DNA of 23,421 bases from Anaerolineales bacterium (GCA_012032575.1 JAAUSP010000048.1:1-23421); one strand, 5' to 3'. Positions 10,477-18,112 are shown, numbered from the stretch's first letter. Numbers and translations: made by a program. The notes: a model not told the origin generated them from the letters alone.

Positions 10477-10507
10477 AAAAAAGAGATAGGGACGCGAAAA
10501 CCGCGTC
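10477..10507 (-). terminator. Hairpin and T-run downstream of the riboswitch
   Basis: On the minus strand, GACGCG and CGCGTC pair around GTTTT (10507-10491). TTTTTT follows after eight bases (10482-10477). The hairpin starts at the last base of the aptamer's closing stem, as in an expression platform. The gap before the T-run is longer than ideal. Confidence 0.6.
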
Positions 10508-10626
10508 AACCTACCTCCTCCGGCATTTTATGCCTTGAGATGCCTGCCGTCCCACGACGGTTTGACGTAGCGCTCGGACCAGCCCGATCTGCCTCGGCGG
10601 AACCCTGGCTACCCCCAGGTTGAAGT
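10507..10626 (-). promoter_or_regulatory. ykkC-class riboswitch (guanidine-I-like; subtype unresolved)
   Basis: The minus-strand RNA carries the ykkC landmarks in order: AGGGTTCCG (10606-10598), a small CCGA/TCGG hairpin, CTGGTCCGAG (10582-10573), an extra CCGTC/GACGG hairpin (10561-10547), and GGCATAAAATGCCGGAGGA (10534-10516). The closing stem pairs CAACCT (about 10622) with AGGTTG (about 10508). The consensus is recalled from the family: AGGGUUCCG, CUGGUCCGAG, and a hairpin with a purine-rich UAAAA loop followed by GGGAGA. The ACACGG block typical of the guanidine subtype is not clear here; CATCTCAA stands in its place, so a subtype 2 RNA (ppGpp, PRPP or nucleotide ligand) is possible. Its own promoter precedes it and a terminator follows. 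The next gene on the strand is the M23 peptidase, an unusual partner. Confidence 0.75.
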
Positions 10627-10632
10627 AGAAAG

Positions 10633-10661
10633 ATTGTAACCTGATTAGATGTTGAGGTCAA
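10633..10661 (-). promoter_or_regulatory. Promoter of the riboswitch transcript
   Basis: On the minus strand, TTGACC (10661-10656) and TACAAT (10638-10633) are 17 bases apart. The start of transcription would fall near 10626, at the base of the aptamer's closing stem. Confidence 0.7.
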
Positions 10662-10794
10662 TTGCCGGCAGATAAATCCGGCTATACTGCATCTGTGGTA
10701 TGATAGAGAGGGGCAGTCACCACTGGTAGTCCATCGGTTAGTGGGCTGATCAGGTGGCAACTGACCACATAAATGCTTGGGGCGTTACTCAGCC
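10662..10794. other. Gap with no recognised element between riboswitch promoter and second HEPN gene
   Basis: Only small hairpins are visible, for example GTGG/CCAC and GCCGG/CCGGC. There is no convincing T-run terminator for the HEPN gene and no open frame with a ribosome site. Confidence 0.5.
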
Positions 10795-11283
10795 TTAAAA
10801 CGAGGCCGTCAATACATCCAAATAATCAGCAAAGGCTAACAATTCGGCCTGCAACTTGAACCATAATTCCGGCAATGCTGTTATCAACCTTGACATCTTC
10901 TCCGGCATTAAATTAATCGTATAAACATTACGCACCAGATGTCTGAACCGTCGAAATTCATCCAGGTTCAGGCCATTTTCCTGGCTGATAACAGCCGGAC
11001 GTAGACCGGGGATATCTTGAGCCATCTGTAAAAGTAAATCGCGATGCCAAGTTTCGCGCTCAGGCAAGTGGTGGTCAACGTGCCGGGCTATCAATTCAAA
11101 CAATCGCTCCAGGCCCGAATAAAAGCTATGCAGGTTTAGAGCCACCGAGTCAATATAAACCTCCGGCTCCGGCGGATCATGTTGCACCAAGGTCCAGCTA
11201 TGCTGCGCCCGTTCGACTACCAACTCCAGGTCTTGAACTTCGCCCCGTATTCGCTCAATCAAACTTTGGTAAGAATGACTCAC
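10795..11283 (-). CDS. HepT-like HEPN ribonuclease domain protein (second MNT-HEPN pair)
   Basis: A 162-aa helical protein. The C-terminal motif FRRFRHLVRNVYTINL matches the R-H-x-x-R-N-x-Y active-site pattern of HepT-like proteins, which cut RNA when not silenced by their MNT partner. It is unlike the HEPN protein at 8832-9227 in sequence and motif, so the two pairs are not recent copies. ATG at 11283 overlaps the stop of the MNT gene by four bases (ATGA), which implies coupled translation. The toxin role is inferred from family and pairing. Confidence 0.85.
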   Translation of the reverse strand: MSHSYQSLIERIRGEVQDLELVVERAQHSWTLVQHDPPEPEVYIDSVALNLHSFYSGLERLFELIARHVDHHLPERETWHRDLLLQMAQDIPGLRPAVISQENGLNLDEFRRFRHLVRNVYTINLMPEKMSRLITALPELWFKLQAELLAFADYLDVLTASF

Positions 11284-11666
11284 AATTCTAGGCCATACTT
11301 TTGAATAGCTTGAACTAACGAGGCCCTGGCTGTTTCAATTTCAATTAAGTCAACCGGCCGGTCATGGATAATCTCTTCGGCCATTCGCCAGGCTTGCCAG
11401 TAAACATCTGGGGCCAATCCCGCTACCGCCAGATCAACATCAGAGTCCGGGGTAAACCAATCAGCCTCAGCTAAAGAACCGAAGAGGATAATTCGTTGCG
11501 CCCCAAAACGGGTTTTTAAGATAGCCGCCACCTGCCGCACTCGAACCAATAATTGTTCGCGTTGTTGCTTTTCCCTGGCAGTCGGTTGGGGCGGCACCAA
11601 CCGCTGCCGGGCAGCTTCGATATAAGGCTGCCATCCGGCGCGGGTCAATTCCAGGGCGGTGGGCAT
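11280..11666 (-). CDS. MNT-type nucleotidyltransferase domain protein (second MNT-HEPN pair)
   Basis: A 128-aa protein with the minimal nucleotidyltransferase signature FGSLAEADWFTPDSDVDLAV and a third acidic position in RPVDLIEIE. I start it at ATG 11666 (MPTALELTRAGW), which has GGAGA seven bases upstream; an ATG six codons earlier lacks a proper site. The N-terminal 45 residues form a basic helical extension ahead of the catalytic core. A TATAAT box at 11722-11717 is the best promoter candidate, but no good -35 goes with it. It probably acts as the antitoxin for the adjoining HepT-like protein. Confidence 0.87.
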   Translation of the reverse strand: MPTALELTRAGWQPYIEAARQRLVPPQPTAREKQQREQLLVRVRQVAAILKTRFGAQRIILFGSLAEADWFTPDSDVDLAVAGLAPDVYWQAWRMAEEIIHDRPVDLIEIETARASLVQAIQKYGLEL

Positions 11667-11821
11667 AGACTGTCTCCAAACCAATAGATAATCCTGATTC
11701 TAGCTAATTATTCAGAATTATACAACCACAGACCGCAGCGATTTTAGACTGAAACAAGAATTTTTATGGAAATCTATATTCATCTCTGCATCTGTGTACA
11801 GAGGCTCGTAGTTGTGGATTC

Positions 11822-12850
11822 TCAGTTTGACTCATAACCCACAGCCACCGACTCTCCAATTGTGGCCGAGCGATAGGCCGCCTCTAATATCTTCATAGAC
11901 CACAACACATCCGGCCCGTTGGTCAGCGGCTCCTTGTCGTTGAGGATGCAGTCAATGAAATGGTCCATCTGGGCCTGGTACATCGGCAGGTCGCACTGCT
12001 GCTGGCGCTTGGGCATGTCCGGCTGGGTGACGCTCCAGATGCCCTCGACGGAGGTCTGCAATTGGGCCGGGAGGACGCGGGCGTAGCCCCGGGTGCCGTA
12101 AGCCTGGGTGTAGCCTTCCAGCCCGTCGGCATAGAGATGATACCAGCCCGCCTCCAGCAGCCCGGCGACGCCGCCCTCGAACTCGACCATCACCGTAGCC
12201 GTGTCGTCCAGGGGAATATCTTTGAAAAAGGTACCGGCGGTAGCAAAAACCTTGACCGGCCTGGCCCCGCCCAGGACGAAGCGCATCGTATCAATCGAGT
12301 GAATGCCCATATCGGCCAGTGCGCCGCCCCCGGCAAACTCCGGGGTGACAAACCATGTGCCGGGTTTGGGGCCATCGAACAGCCAGATGGCGTGCGATTT
12401 AACCTTGAAAATCCGGCCCAGTTGGCCGCTGGCAATCAAATCCCGCAGCCAGACAATCTCCCGGTCGAAGCGCCACATGTGGGCGATCATCAGCTTGCGC
12501 CCGCTGCGCTCGGCGGCGGCGATCATCTGCTCGCCTTCGGCCACGTTCATGGCCATCGGCTTTTCACACAGCACGTGCTTGCCCGCTTCCAGCATTTGAA
12601 TCGTGACCGGCGCGTGCAGATAGTTGGGCAGGCTGTTGATGACGGCGTCAACGTCGGGGTCAGCCGCCAGTTCGGCAAAATCGGTGGTGGTTTTGGGAAT
12701 GTTGAAATCAGCCGCCAATTTTTTTAGCGACTCCGGGCGGTGGTTTGCCGCCGCCACCACCTCCGCCTGGGGATGGTTACGCAAAACCGGCAGATGAAAA
12801 TCACGGTTGATAACGCCCGTGCCGAGAAGACCAATGCGTAGTTTGCTCAT
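11822..12850 (-). CDS. Gfo/Idh/MocA family NAD(P)-dependent oxidoreductase
   Basis: Oxidises or reduces a sugar or cyclitol carbon using NAD(P). The N-terminal Rossmann fold starts MSKLRIGLLGTGVINRDFH (G-x-G-x-x-x), with the family motif CEKPMA near residues 94-99 and the catalytic-region motif GGGALADMGIHSID in the C-terminal domain. The length of 342 aa is normal. ATG at 12850 is chosen because GAGGT lies upstream; earlier in-frame codons come from the repeat at 12866-12927. It is the last visible gene of the sugar cluster, after the DegT aminotransferase. Aminotransferase and Gfo/Idh enzymes often act in sequence on keto-sugars or inosose compounds. The actual substrate cannot be read from the sequence. 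Confidence 0.92.
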   Translation of the reverse strand: MSKLRIGLLGTGVINRDFHLPVLRNHPQAEVVAAANHRPESLKKLAADFNIPKTTTDFAELAADPDVDAVINSLPNYLHAPVTIQMLEAGKHVLCEKPMAMNVAEGEQMIAAAERSGRKLMIAHMWRFDREIVWLRDLIASGQLGRIFKVKSHAIWLFDGPKPGTWFVTPEFAGGGALADMGIHSIDTMRFVLGGARPVKVFATAGTFFKDIPLDDTATVMVEFEGGVAGLLEAGWYHLYADGLEGYTQAYGTRGYARVLPAQLQTSVEGIWSVTQPDMPKRQQQCDLPMYQAQMDHFIDCILNDKEPLTNGPDVLWSMKILEAAYRSATIGESVAVGYESN

Positions 12851-12865
12851 CGTTGACCTCGTGAT

Positions 12866-12927
12866 GCGTGATGCGTGATGCGTGATACGGTAAGATTTTC
12901 TCACGCATCACTTATCACGCATCACGC
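12866..12927. repeat. Short-word palindrome, GCGTGAT family
   Basis: The arms 12866-12889 and 12904-12927 match at 21 of 24 positions around a 14-base loop. Each arm is three copies of GCGTGAT. It fills the 84-bp gap between the aminotransferase and the oxidoreductase genes. Confidence 0.9.
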
Positions 12928-12934
12928 AATATCT

Positions 12935-14219
12935 TTAAACCAGCAACTCATCCAGGTTTTCAAACACCTTGCGGAAAGCCGCCACGTAATGCTCCATCAG
13001 TTCCAAATCCTGGAGATAGATGGGATACGGCTCGGTGTTGACGATGATGGACTCATCCATAAGCCGCTGGGCTTCGGGGTAATCTTCCGGGTGGTACTGG
13101 ACTCGGGGCGGTTCGCCTTTGGGCAGCCAGGGTGTGCCTTGCACATACCCCTCGTTAAGGCGCTGGAAAACCGGGAAAGAAGGCAGCGGGGTGACGTGCC
13201 ATAGAGTCGCCTCGACGCCTTCCGCTTCCAGGGCGTCAGTCAGCTTGTTGCGAAAATCGGTCGCCGGGATTTTCAGGCCCAACGCCTGCGGGTCGAAGCG
13301 GAGGCGGAATTTATGATAAATGGTCGTCCGGTCGTCGGGGACGTAGGGCGGCAGCAGGCCGGGGATTTTGCTCAATTCGGCGGTCAGATATTGGCCGTTG
13401 CGCTGGGCGATGCCGTTACTGGGGCAGTCGTTTTAACTGGCTGCGGGCAAAAGCCGCCGGGAGTTCCTGGGTGCGGTAATTCCAGCCGATGGTAAAACTG
13501 TAATAGGGCCGGATTTTCTCCTTTTCTTCCAGCACTTTTTCGCCAAAGGTGCGGATCATCTTGGCCCGGTCCCAATATTCCTCGTCGTCGGTGTTGATAA
13601 AGCCGCCCTCGCCGCCGGAGAGATTCTTGGTGGCGTTGAGGCTGAAGCAGGCCATCGCCCCGATGGTGCCGCAGTTGCGCCCGCGATAGGTCGAGCCGTG
13701 GGCCTGGCAGGCGTCCTCGATGACAACCAGGTTATACTTTTTGCCCAGAGCCATCAGCTCATCCATATCGGCGGGCAGGCCGTGGATGTGGACCGGCAGC
13801 AGCGCTTTGGTGCGCTCGCTGATTTTGGCTTCAATCTGGCCCACGTCGAGGTTGTAAGTACGCGAGTCAATATCCACAAAGACCGGCACGGCGTTCTGCT
13901 GCAAAATCGGGTGGAACGAGCCGGAGAACGAAAAGGCCGAGGTGATGACCTCGTCGCCGGGGCCGACCCCTGCCGCGAACAGGGCCGAGTGAATGGCCGC
14001 CGTGCCGCTGTTATAACTCAGCACGTATTTGCTGCCGGTGAAGGCGGCCCACTCCCGCTCCAGGCCGGTCGCCTCCGGCCCATGGACGCCGGTCAGGATG
14101 CCCCGGTCGAGCACACCCATCACGGCGTCCTTGTCTGCCTGGGTAATTTCCGGCCATTTTTTCTTCAATCCATCCGGCACAGTCCGAGGACCGCCGTTGA
14201 TAGCGAGTTTACCTGTCAT
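12935..14219 (-). CDS. DegT/DnrJ/EryC1/StrS family aminotransferase, one frameshift
   Basis: A PLP-dependent sugar aminotransferase. ATG at 14219 follows GGAGG at eight bases. The PLP lysine is Lys198 in LNATKNLSGGEGG, and Asp169 in VIEDACQAHG contacts the PLP ring; YNSGTAAIHSAL near residue 70 binds phosphate. The first frame ends too early at FARSQLKRLPQ. Removing one base from GGGG at 13421-13424 (CCCC on the coding strand) gives KRLPSNGIAQRNGQYLTAEL, which runs on to the stop at 12935. The repaired length is about 427 aa. In sugar uptake clusters such enzymes act on keto-sugars or inososes. Base-calling error is as likely as a true break. Confidence 0.9.
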
Positions 14220-14264
14220 AGGTTAAGCCTCCAATAATGTAATTTTTTCAATCATACTTTTAGC

Positions 14265-14318
14265 CGTGGTGCGTGGTGCGTGTTCCGTAAACTAACGGAA
14301 CACGCAACAGGTACCACG
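14265..14318. repeat. Short-word palindrome, CGTGGTG family
   Basis: The arms 14265-14288 and 14295-14318 match at 21 of 24 positions around a six-base loop; the inner 11 bp (GCGTGTTCCGT) are perfect. It lies between the dehydrogenase remnant and the aminotransferase. A related word also occurs inside carB near 876-895. Confidence 0.88.
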
Positions 14319-14320
14319 TA

Positions 14321-14704
14321 TCACAAATACTCCGCGCTCGCAATCACAATCTTCATACACTCATCCGTCATCGAGTGGCGCAGGGCAGCTTCGGCCTGCT
14401 CGACGGGGTAGCGGTGGGTGACGATTTTGTGTAATGGGTAATGCTGGCGGTAACGGCGCAAAGCTTGCAGGCTTGGCCCGTAGGCGGTCGCCGCTTCGCC
14501 GTTGATGCCGATGAGCCGGATATTTTTGGAGCAGAGCAGATGCGGGTTGATCGGCACCGGCCCCATATCGCTGAAGTTGCCGCACTCGATGTAGAAACCG
14601 CCGGGGCGGAGCAGGTTCAGGCCCTCCGGCTCCGGTAGAACAAACGTTTGTATTTCCATTTGCCGGGGAGCCAGCAAAACGGCGGCGCGAACGATTTCGG
14701 TCAT
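14321..14704 (-). pseudogene. Zinc-dependent dehydrogenase remnant with internal deletion, 127 aa
   Basis: The first 28 residues (starting MTEIVRAAVLLAPRQMEIQ) are the opening of a medium-chain zinc dehydrogenase. The sequence then passes without a stop to LNLLRPGGFYIECGNFSDMG, which is the late Rossmann region, and on to a normal C-terminus. About 200 residues are missing, including the catalytic and structural zinc sites and most of the cofactor fold. The junction reads EPEGLNLLRPGG; PEGL is a sequence that both sides could have shared, which suggests recombination between short repeats. The product cannot be an active dehydrogenase. Assembly collapse is the alternative. A LacI-type operator sequence lies within its codons 18-21. 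Confidence 0.8.
14640..14651. promoter_or_regulatory. LacI-type operator candidate inside the dehydrogenase remnant
   Basis: ACAAACGTTTGT is a perfect 12-base palindrome. Read on the minus strand with its flank it gives ATACAAACGTTTG, the same 13 bases as the two sites upstream of the LacI-family gene. It lies about 55 bp inside the frame. Confidence 0.5.
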
Positions 14705-14753
14705 AATAATCTCACTATTGACTCAAATTATTTCAAGAATAATGACTGAGGTA

Positions 14754-14848
14754 TGTCATTTCGACCGAAGGGAGAAATCGTCTTGTTCGCCATAACATTT
14801 TAGGCAATGACAACGAAGATTCCTCCCGCTTTGCGGGTCGGAATGACA
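14754..14848. repeat. Dispersed palindromic element, TGTCATTTCGA family, copy 1
   Basis: It begins TGTCATTTCGACCG and ends GGTCGGAATGACA. Copy 1 shares ACCGAAGGGAGAAAT with the complement of copy 2. It lies between the ATPase gene and the dehydrogenase remnant. No coding capacity. Confidence 0.8.
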
Positions 14849-14863
14849 TGTTAGGTGATACGT

Positions 14864-15628
14864 TTACGACTCTCGCTCGCCGGTGATCAGAGCGGAAATG
14901 TCGTTCTCCGATAACTGGTCGCGGTTGTAGGTGCCGACATTTTTGCCGTGACGGATCACGGTGTAGCGGTCGGCCACCTGCATGACGTGGTGGACATTGT
15001 GGGTGATGAAAATCACCGACAACCCCCGCGATTTGGCGTTGAGGGTGTATTCCAGCACCTTGCGCGACTCGGCCACCGACAGGGCCGAGGTGGGTTCGTC
15101 GAGGATGAGCAGTTTGACCCCAAAATGCACCGCCCGGCCAATGGCAATGGATTGCCGCTCGCCGCCGGAGAGTTTGCCCACTTTCTCGTTAGCTGAACGG
15201 ACCCGGATGCCAATCTCGACCAAGGATTGGGCCGTTTCGTGGGCCATGCGGCGGACATCCAAAAAGCGGAAGGGACCGACCGACCAGGTCGGCTCGCGGC
15301 CCAGGAAAAAGTTACGGCCAATGCTCATCGAATTGACCAGGGCCAAATCCTGGTAGGCCGTTTCGATGCCCAACGCCCGCGCATCCTGGGGGCTGCGGAT
15401 TTGCACCGGCTGGCCTTCAATGTAAATCTGGCCGCTGCTGGGGGTGTGGACGCCGGTTAAAATCTTGATCAGGGTAGATTTGCCCGCGCCGTTATCACCC
15501 AGCAGCGCCATCACCTCCGGGCGATGCACCTCAAACGTCACATCCTCCAGCGCCGTCACCCGCCCAAAGCGCATGGTGATGTTTTCCATTTTGACTACCG
15601 GAGTTTCCTTGCCATTGTGTTCGGTCAT
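14864..15628 (-). CDS. Sugar ABC transporter ATP-binding protein, single ABC domain
   Basis: Energises uptake by the two permeases encoded upstream. It has Walker A LLGDNGAGKSTL, signature LSGGERQS, Walker B LLILDEPTSAL and H-loop FITHN. With 254 residues it contains one ABC domain, unlike RbsA-type proteins with two; it resembles the FrcA-type monosaccharide ATPases. ATG at 15628 (MTEHNGKETP) is used; GGGAGG lies 11 bases upstream, a slightly long spacing. Upstream in-frame codons derive from the heptamer palindrome at 15663-15723. Position in the cluster and family agree on a CUT2-type carbohydrate importer. Confidence 0.93.
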   Translation of the reverse strand: MTEHNGKETPVVKMENITMRFGRVTALEDVTFEVHRPEVMALLGDNGAGKSTLIKILTGVHTPSSGQIYIEGQPVQIRSPQDARALGIETAYQDLALVNSMSIGRNFFLGREPTWSVGPFRFLDVRRMAHETAQSLVEIGIRVRSANEKVGKLSGGERQSIAIGRAVHFGVKLLILDEPTSALSVAESRKVLEYTLNAKSRGLSVIFITHNVHHVMQVADRYTVIRHGKNVGTYNRDQLSENDISALITGERES

Positions 15629-15662
15629 TACGATGAAATCCTCCCGGAAGAGAGGAGTAAGG

Positions 15663-15723
15663 GGTTGAACGTTGAACGTTGAACGTTCAACGCTGAAGAA
15701 CATTTAACATTTAACGTTTAACC
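15663..15723. repeat. Short-word palindrome, GTTGAAC family
   Basis: The arms are 15663-15683 (GGTTGAACGTTGAACGTTGAA) without its last base and its partner 15703-15723, matching at 17 of 21 positions. Every mismatch would be a G-U pair in plus-strand RNA. The word is the same as that inside carA at 3421-3452. Confidence 0.85.
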
Positions 15724-15738
15724 TTACTACCTACTCCC

Positions 15739-16737
15739 TTACGACAATCTGTCTCGAATCCAGTCAATCAACAGAGCTACGCCGATGATGGTCACGCCGA
15801 CGACGGCGGCGAAATTATCCGAGGGGAAGCCGAGCAAGACGACGCCGCTGCGCAGGGTGTCTATCAGCAAAATCCCCAACAGCCCACCGACAATACTGCC
15901 CACCCCGCCGGTGAGCAGCGTCCCGCCGACCACCGCCCCGGCGATGGCGGTCAATTCTACCGACGCGCCGGTGGCGACAAAAACCGAAGAAAACTGGCTA
16001 AAGGTCAAAATTCCGGCCAGTCCGGCCAGCGCGCCGGTGAGGGCAAAACAGATAATCTTGACCTGCTTGATGTTGACACCCTGAGCAATCGCCGCCTGCG
16101 CATTCCCGCCGGCCGCAAAAATGTGGTTGCCAAAGCGGGTGCGGGTCAGAATGATCTGGAAAAGCACCGCCAGCAAAATCACCCACAGCGTCGCTGTGCG
16201 AAAATTGGCTCGCGGCAGCAGGTCGTTGACAAAATCCAGGCGACCATTGAGCCAATCGTACAGCACCAGCTTTTCGGTGGTCTGGACCATTTCGCCGCCG
16301 GAGTAAACCCAAACCAGGCCGCGATAGATGGACAGGGTGCCCAGGGTGACAATAAAGGAAGGCAGCTTGGTATAAACCGTAATCAGCCCATTGACCGCCC
16401 CCATCAGCGTGCTGACCAGCAGGGCCAGGCCAATCGCGGCTACGGGCGAGCCGTCAGCAACCATAATATTGGCAAAAATATAGCCCCCCATCGCCATCAC
16501 CGCCCCCACCGACAGGTCAAACTCGCCGGCAATCATCAGCATCGTCACCCCAATCACTACAATTGCATTGATCGAAGCGGCGTTGAACACACCGGCCACG
16601 GTGCGCACCGTGCCAAAATTGGGCACAAACAGCCAAAAGAGCAGCCAGACAAACAGCACACTGAACAGCGGCGGGATAATCGGCGAGTCAAAAGCAAAGG
16701 ATTGTTTTTTACGGCTATCCAAACTGATTACACTCAA
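15739..16737 (-). CDS. Sugar ABC transporter permease, CUT2 family (second permease)
   Basis: A 332-aa inner-membrane permease of the RbsC/FrcC type with about nine to ten hydrophobic segments. The family motif GEFDLSVGAVMAMGGY is near residue 71, and PSFIVTLGTLSIYRG near 125. The N-terminus is cytoplasmic and charged (SVISLDSRKKQS). The start is a TTG at 16737, with AGGAG nine bases upstream; the next in-frame Met is far inside the first membrane region. It is related to but clearly different from the other permease in the cluster, so the transporter probably uses a heterodimeric pore. Confidence 0.93.
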   Translation of the reverse strand: MSVISLDSRKKQSFAFDSPIIPPLFSVLFVWLLFWLFVPNFGTVRTVAGVFNAASINAIVVIGVTMLMIAGEFDLSVGAVMAMGGYIFANIMVADGSPVAAIGLALLVSTLMGAVNGLITVYTKLPSFIVTLGTLSIYRGLVWVYSGGEMVQTTEKLVLYDWLNGRLDFVNDLLPRANFRTATLWVILLAVLFQIILTRTRFGNHIFAAGGNAQAAIAQGVNIKQVKIICFALTGALAGLAGILTFSQFSSVFVATGASVELTAIAGAVVGGTLLTGGVGSIVGGLLGILLIDTLRSGVVLLGFPSDNFAAVVGVTIIGVALLIDWIRDRLS

Positions 16738-16756
16738 TGCTTGCCACTCCTGACAA

Positions 16757-16852
16757 ATTGTGAATGGTGAATAGTGAATTATGAATGGTGAACGGCTGGT
16801 TCACTTCTAATATCATTCACAATTCACAATTGACAATTCACTATTCACAATT
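16757..16852. repeat. Short-word palindrome, GTGAATG family
   Basis: The left part carries five near-copies of GTGAATG (from 16757), and the right part carries TTCACAAT-type words up to 16852. The arms pair imperfectly with small offsets. It fills the whole gap between the two permease genes. Confidence 0.8.
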
Positions 16853-16854
16853 AA

Positions 16855-17898
16855 TTACTCTGCTTTGCGGAGATAAGTGTTGACGGCCACGGTGACGATG
16901 ATGATAAACCCGGCCACCGCCCTGAAAATTTCGTTGGGGATGCCCAGCAAGGCCAGCCCCTGTTCCAGCATGCTCATCAGCAGTACGCCGATGCTCGCGC
17001 CGATGATGGTCCCATAGCCGCCGGTCAGACGAACACCGCCGATAACCGCAGCAGCGACGGCGATCAGTTCCATGCCGGTTCCGGCCAGCGGGGTGGCACT
17101 GTTGCGCTGAGAAAAAATCAAAATACCGGCCAGTCCGGCCAGGCAGCCGGAGATCATAAAATTGATAATTTTGACCGCTTTGACATTGACCCCCTGCGAG
17201 CGGGCCGCCAGGGCATTGCCGCCGGTGGCAAAAGTCCAGTTACCGTAGCGGGTCCGCTCCAAAATAACGGTCATAATGATGATCAGGGCAATAAACCACA
17301 GGCTGGAAGCCCGAAAGTTGCCGGTCGGGTCGAACAGGTTATTCAAGGCAGCCAACGAGCCGTTCAGATAGGCGAACAGCCCAGGCAGTTCATCGGGAGT
17401 GTACTTGACGGCGACGCCTTCGCCCAGAATACGCGCCAGCCCGCGATAGGCAAACAACGTGCCCAGGGTGACAATAAACGACGGGATTCTGGAGTAGGCC
17501 ACAATCAGGCCGTTAACCAGGCCCAGGAGGACGCTCACCAGCAGGGCCAAAAGCATGGCCGGAACAGCCGGGATACCGCCAACTAACGACAGAGCAAAAA
17601 CGTAGCTGGCCACGGCTAAGTTAGAGCCGACGGAAAGATCAAACTCGCCGGAGATCATCAAAAAGGCCACCCCGATCACCACCACCCCGGTGATGCCGCC
17701 AAAGGTGAGAATATTCGACAGCGCGAGCGCGGACAGAAAGGTATCGGGGGCCGCCAATGCAAAATAGAGAAAAATAACCACAAAAGTGAACAGGGTAATA
17801 ATTTCCGGGTAATCGGCGACGGTGTGGCGCAGATCGGTCAGGCGGCTCAGGGGTTGATTCTCATTCTGTTTTTTTAATGGAAGTCCGTTGGCGCTAAT
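16855..17898 (-). CDS. Sugar ABC transporter permease, CUT2 family (first permease), probable AUU start
   Basis: An inner-membrane permease with the motif SGEFDLSVGSNLAVASY and IPSFIVTLGTLFAYRG, followed by repeated hydrophobic segments. The start is unclear. No ATG or GTG is in place. A TTG at 17916 would work but has no ribosome site before it, whereas a strong AAGGAGGAG (17913-17905) stands exactly six bases before ATT at 17898. I therefore give the ATT as start, 347 aa; the TTG start would give 353 aa. The original ATG may have mutated to ATT. The neighbours are the binding protein upstream and the second permease downstream. Confidence 0.9.
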   Translation of the reverse strand: MSANGLPLKKQNENQPLSRLTDLRHTVADYPEIITLFTFVVIFLYFALAAPDTFLSALALSNILTFGGITGVVVIGVAFLMISGEFDLSVGSNLAVASYVFALSLVGGIPAVPAMLLALLVSVLLGLVNGLIVAYSRIPSFIVTLGTLFAYRGLARILGEGVAVKYTPDELPGLFAYLNGSLAALNNLFDPTGNFRASSLWFIALIIIMTVILERTRYGNWTFATGGNALAARSQGVNVKAVKIINFMISGCLAGLAGILIFSQRNSATPLAGTGMELIAVAAAVIGGVRLTGGYGTIIGASIGVLLMSMLEQGLALLGIPNEIFRAVAGFIIIVTVAVNTYLRKAE

Positions 17899-17920
17899 GG
17901 TGGACTCCTCCTTCAAAAAT

Positions 17921-17992
17921 AACTCGTGGGAACTCAGGGGAACTCAGAGGAACTCGTGGGGTAAGTTCCTATGAGTTCCTACGAGTTCCTCC
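17921..17992. repeat. Ten-base tandem-word palindrome
   Basis: Four exact-register units of AACTCnnnGG (17921-17960) are followed by three complementary units ending AGTTCCT (17963-17992). The period is 10 bp, unlike the 7-bp words elsewhere. It lies between the binding-protein and permease genes. Confidence 0.85.
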
Positions 17993-18041
17993 ACTTTTCA
18001 TTATTGATGGCGTGCCCAAGCTCGTGACACTCCTAAGAATT

Positions 18042-18082
18042 GGAGATTAGAGATTAGAATTAATCTCCAATCTCTAATCTCC
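18042..18082. repeat. Short-word palindrome, GGAGATT family (second intergenic copy)
   Basis: The perfect 14-bp arms GGAGATTAGAGATT (18042-18055) and their complement (18069-18082) enclose a 13-base loop. As the first hairpin after the binding-protein gene, it could protect or partly end that message, as is common for binding-protein genes. Confidence 0.88.
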
Positions 18083-18112
18083 CCAATCTATGCACTGCGT
18101 GTGTATGCTTCT

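Noticed and set aside
10477..10661. 6S RNA, SRP RNA or RNase P RNA instead of a riboswitch
   Set aside because: The SRP tetraloop motif and RNase P core are absent, and the ykkC blocks occur in order with a following terminator, which fits a riboswitch better.
14640..14651. Operator in the dehydrogenase remnant dismissed as chance
   Set aside because: I kept it: the 13-base match with flank to the two operators near the repressor gene makes chance unlikely.
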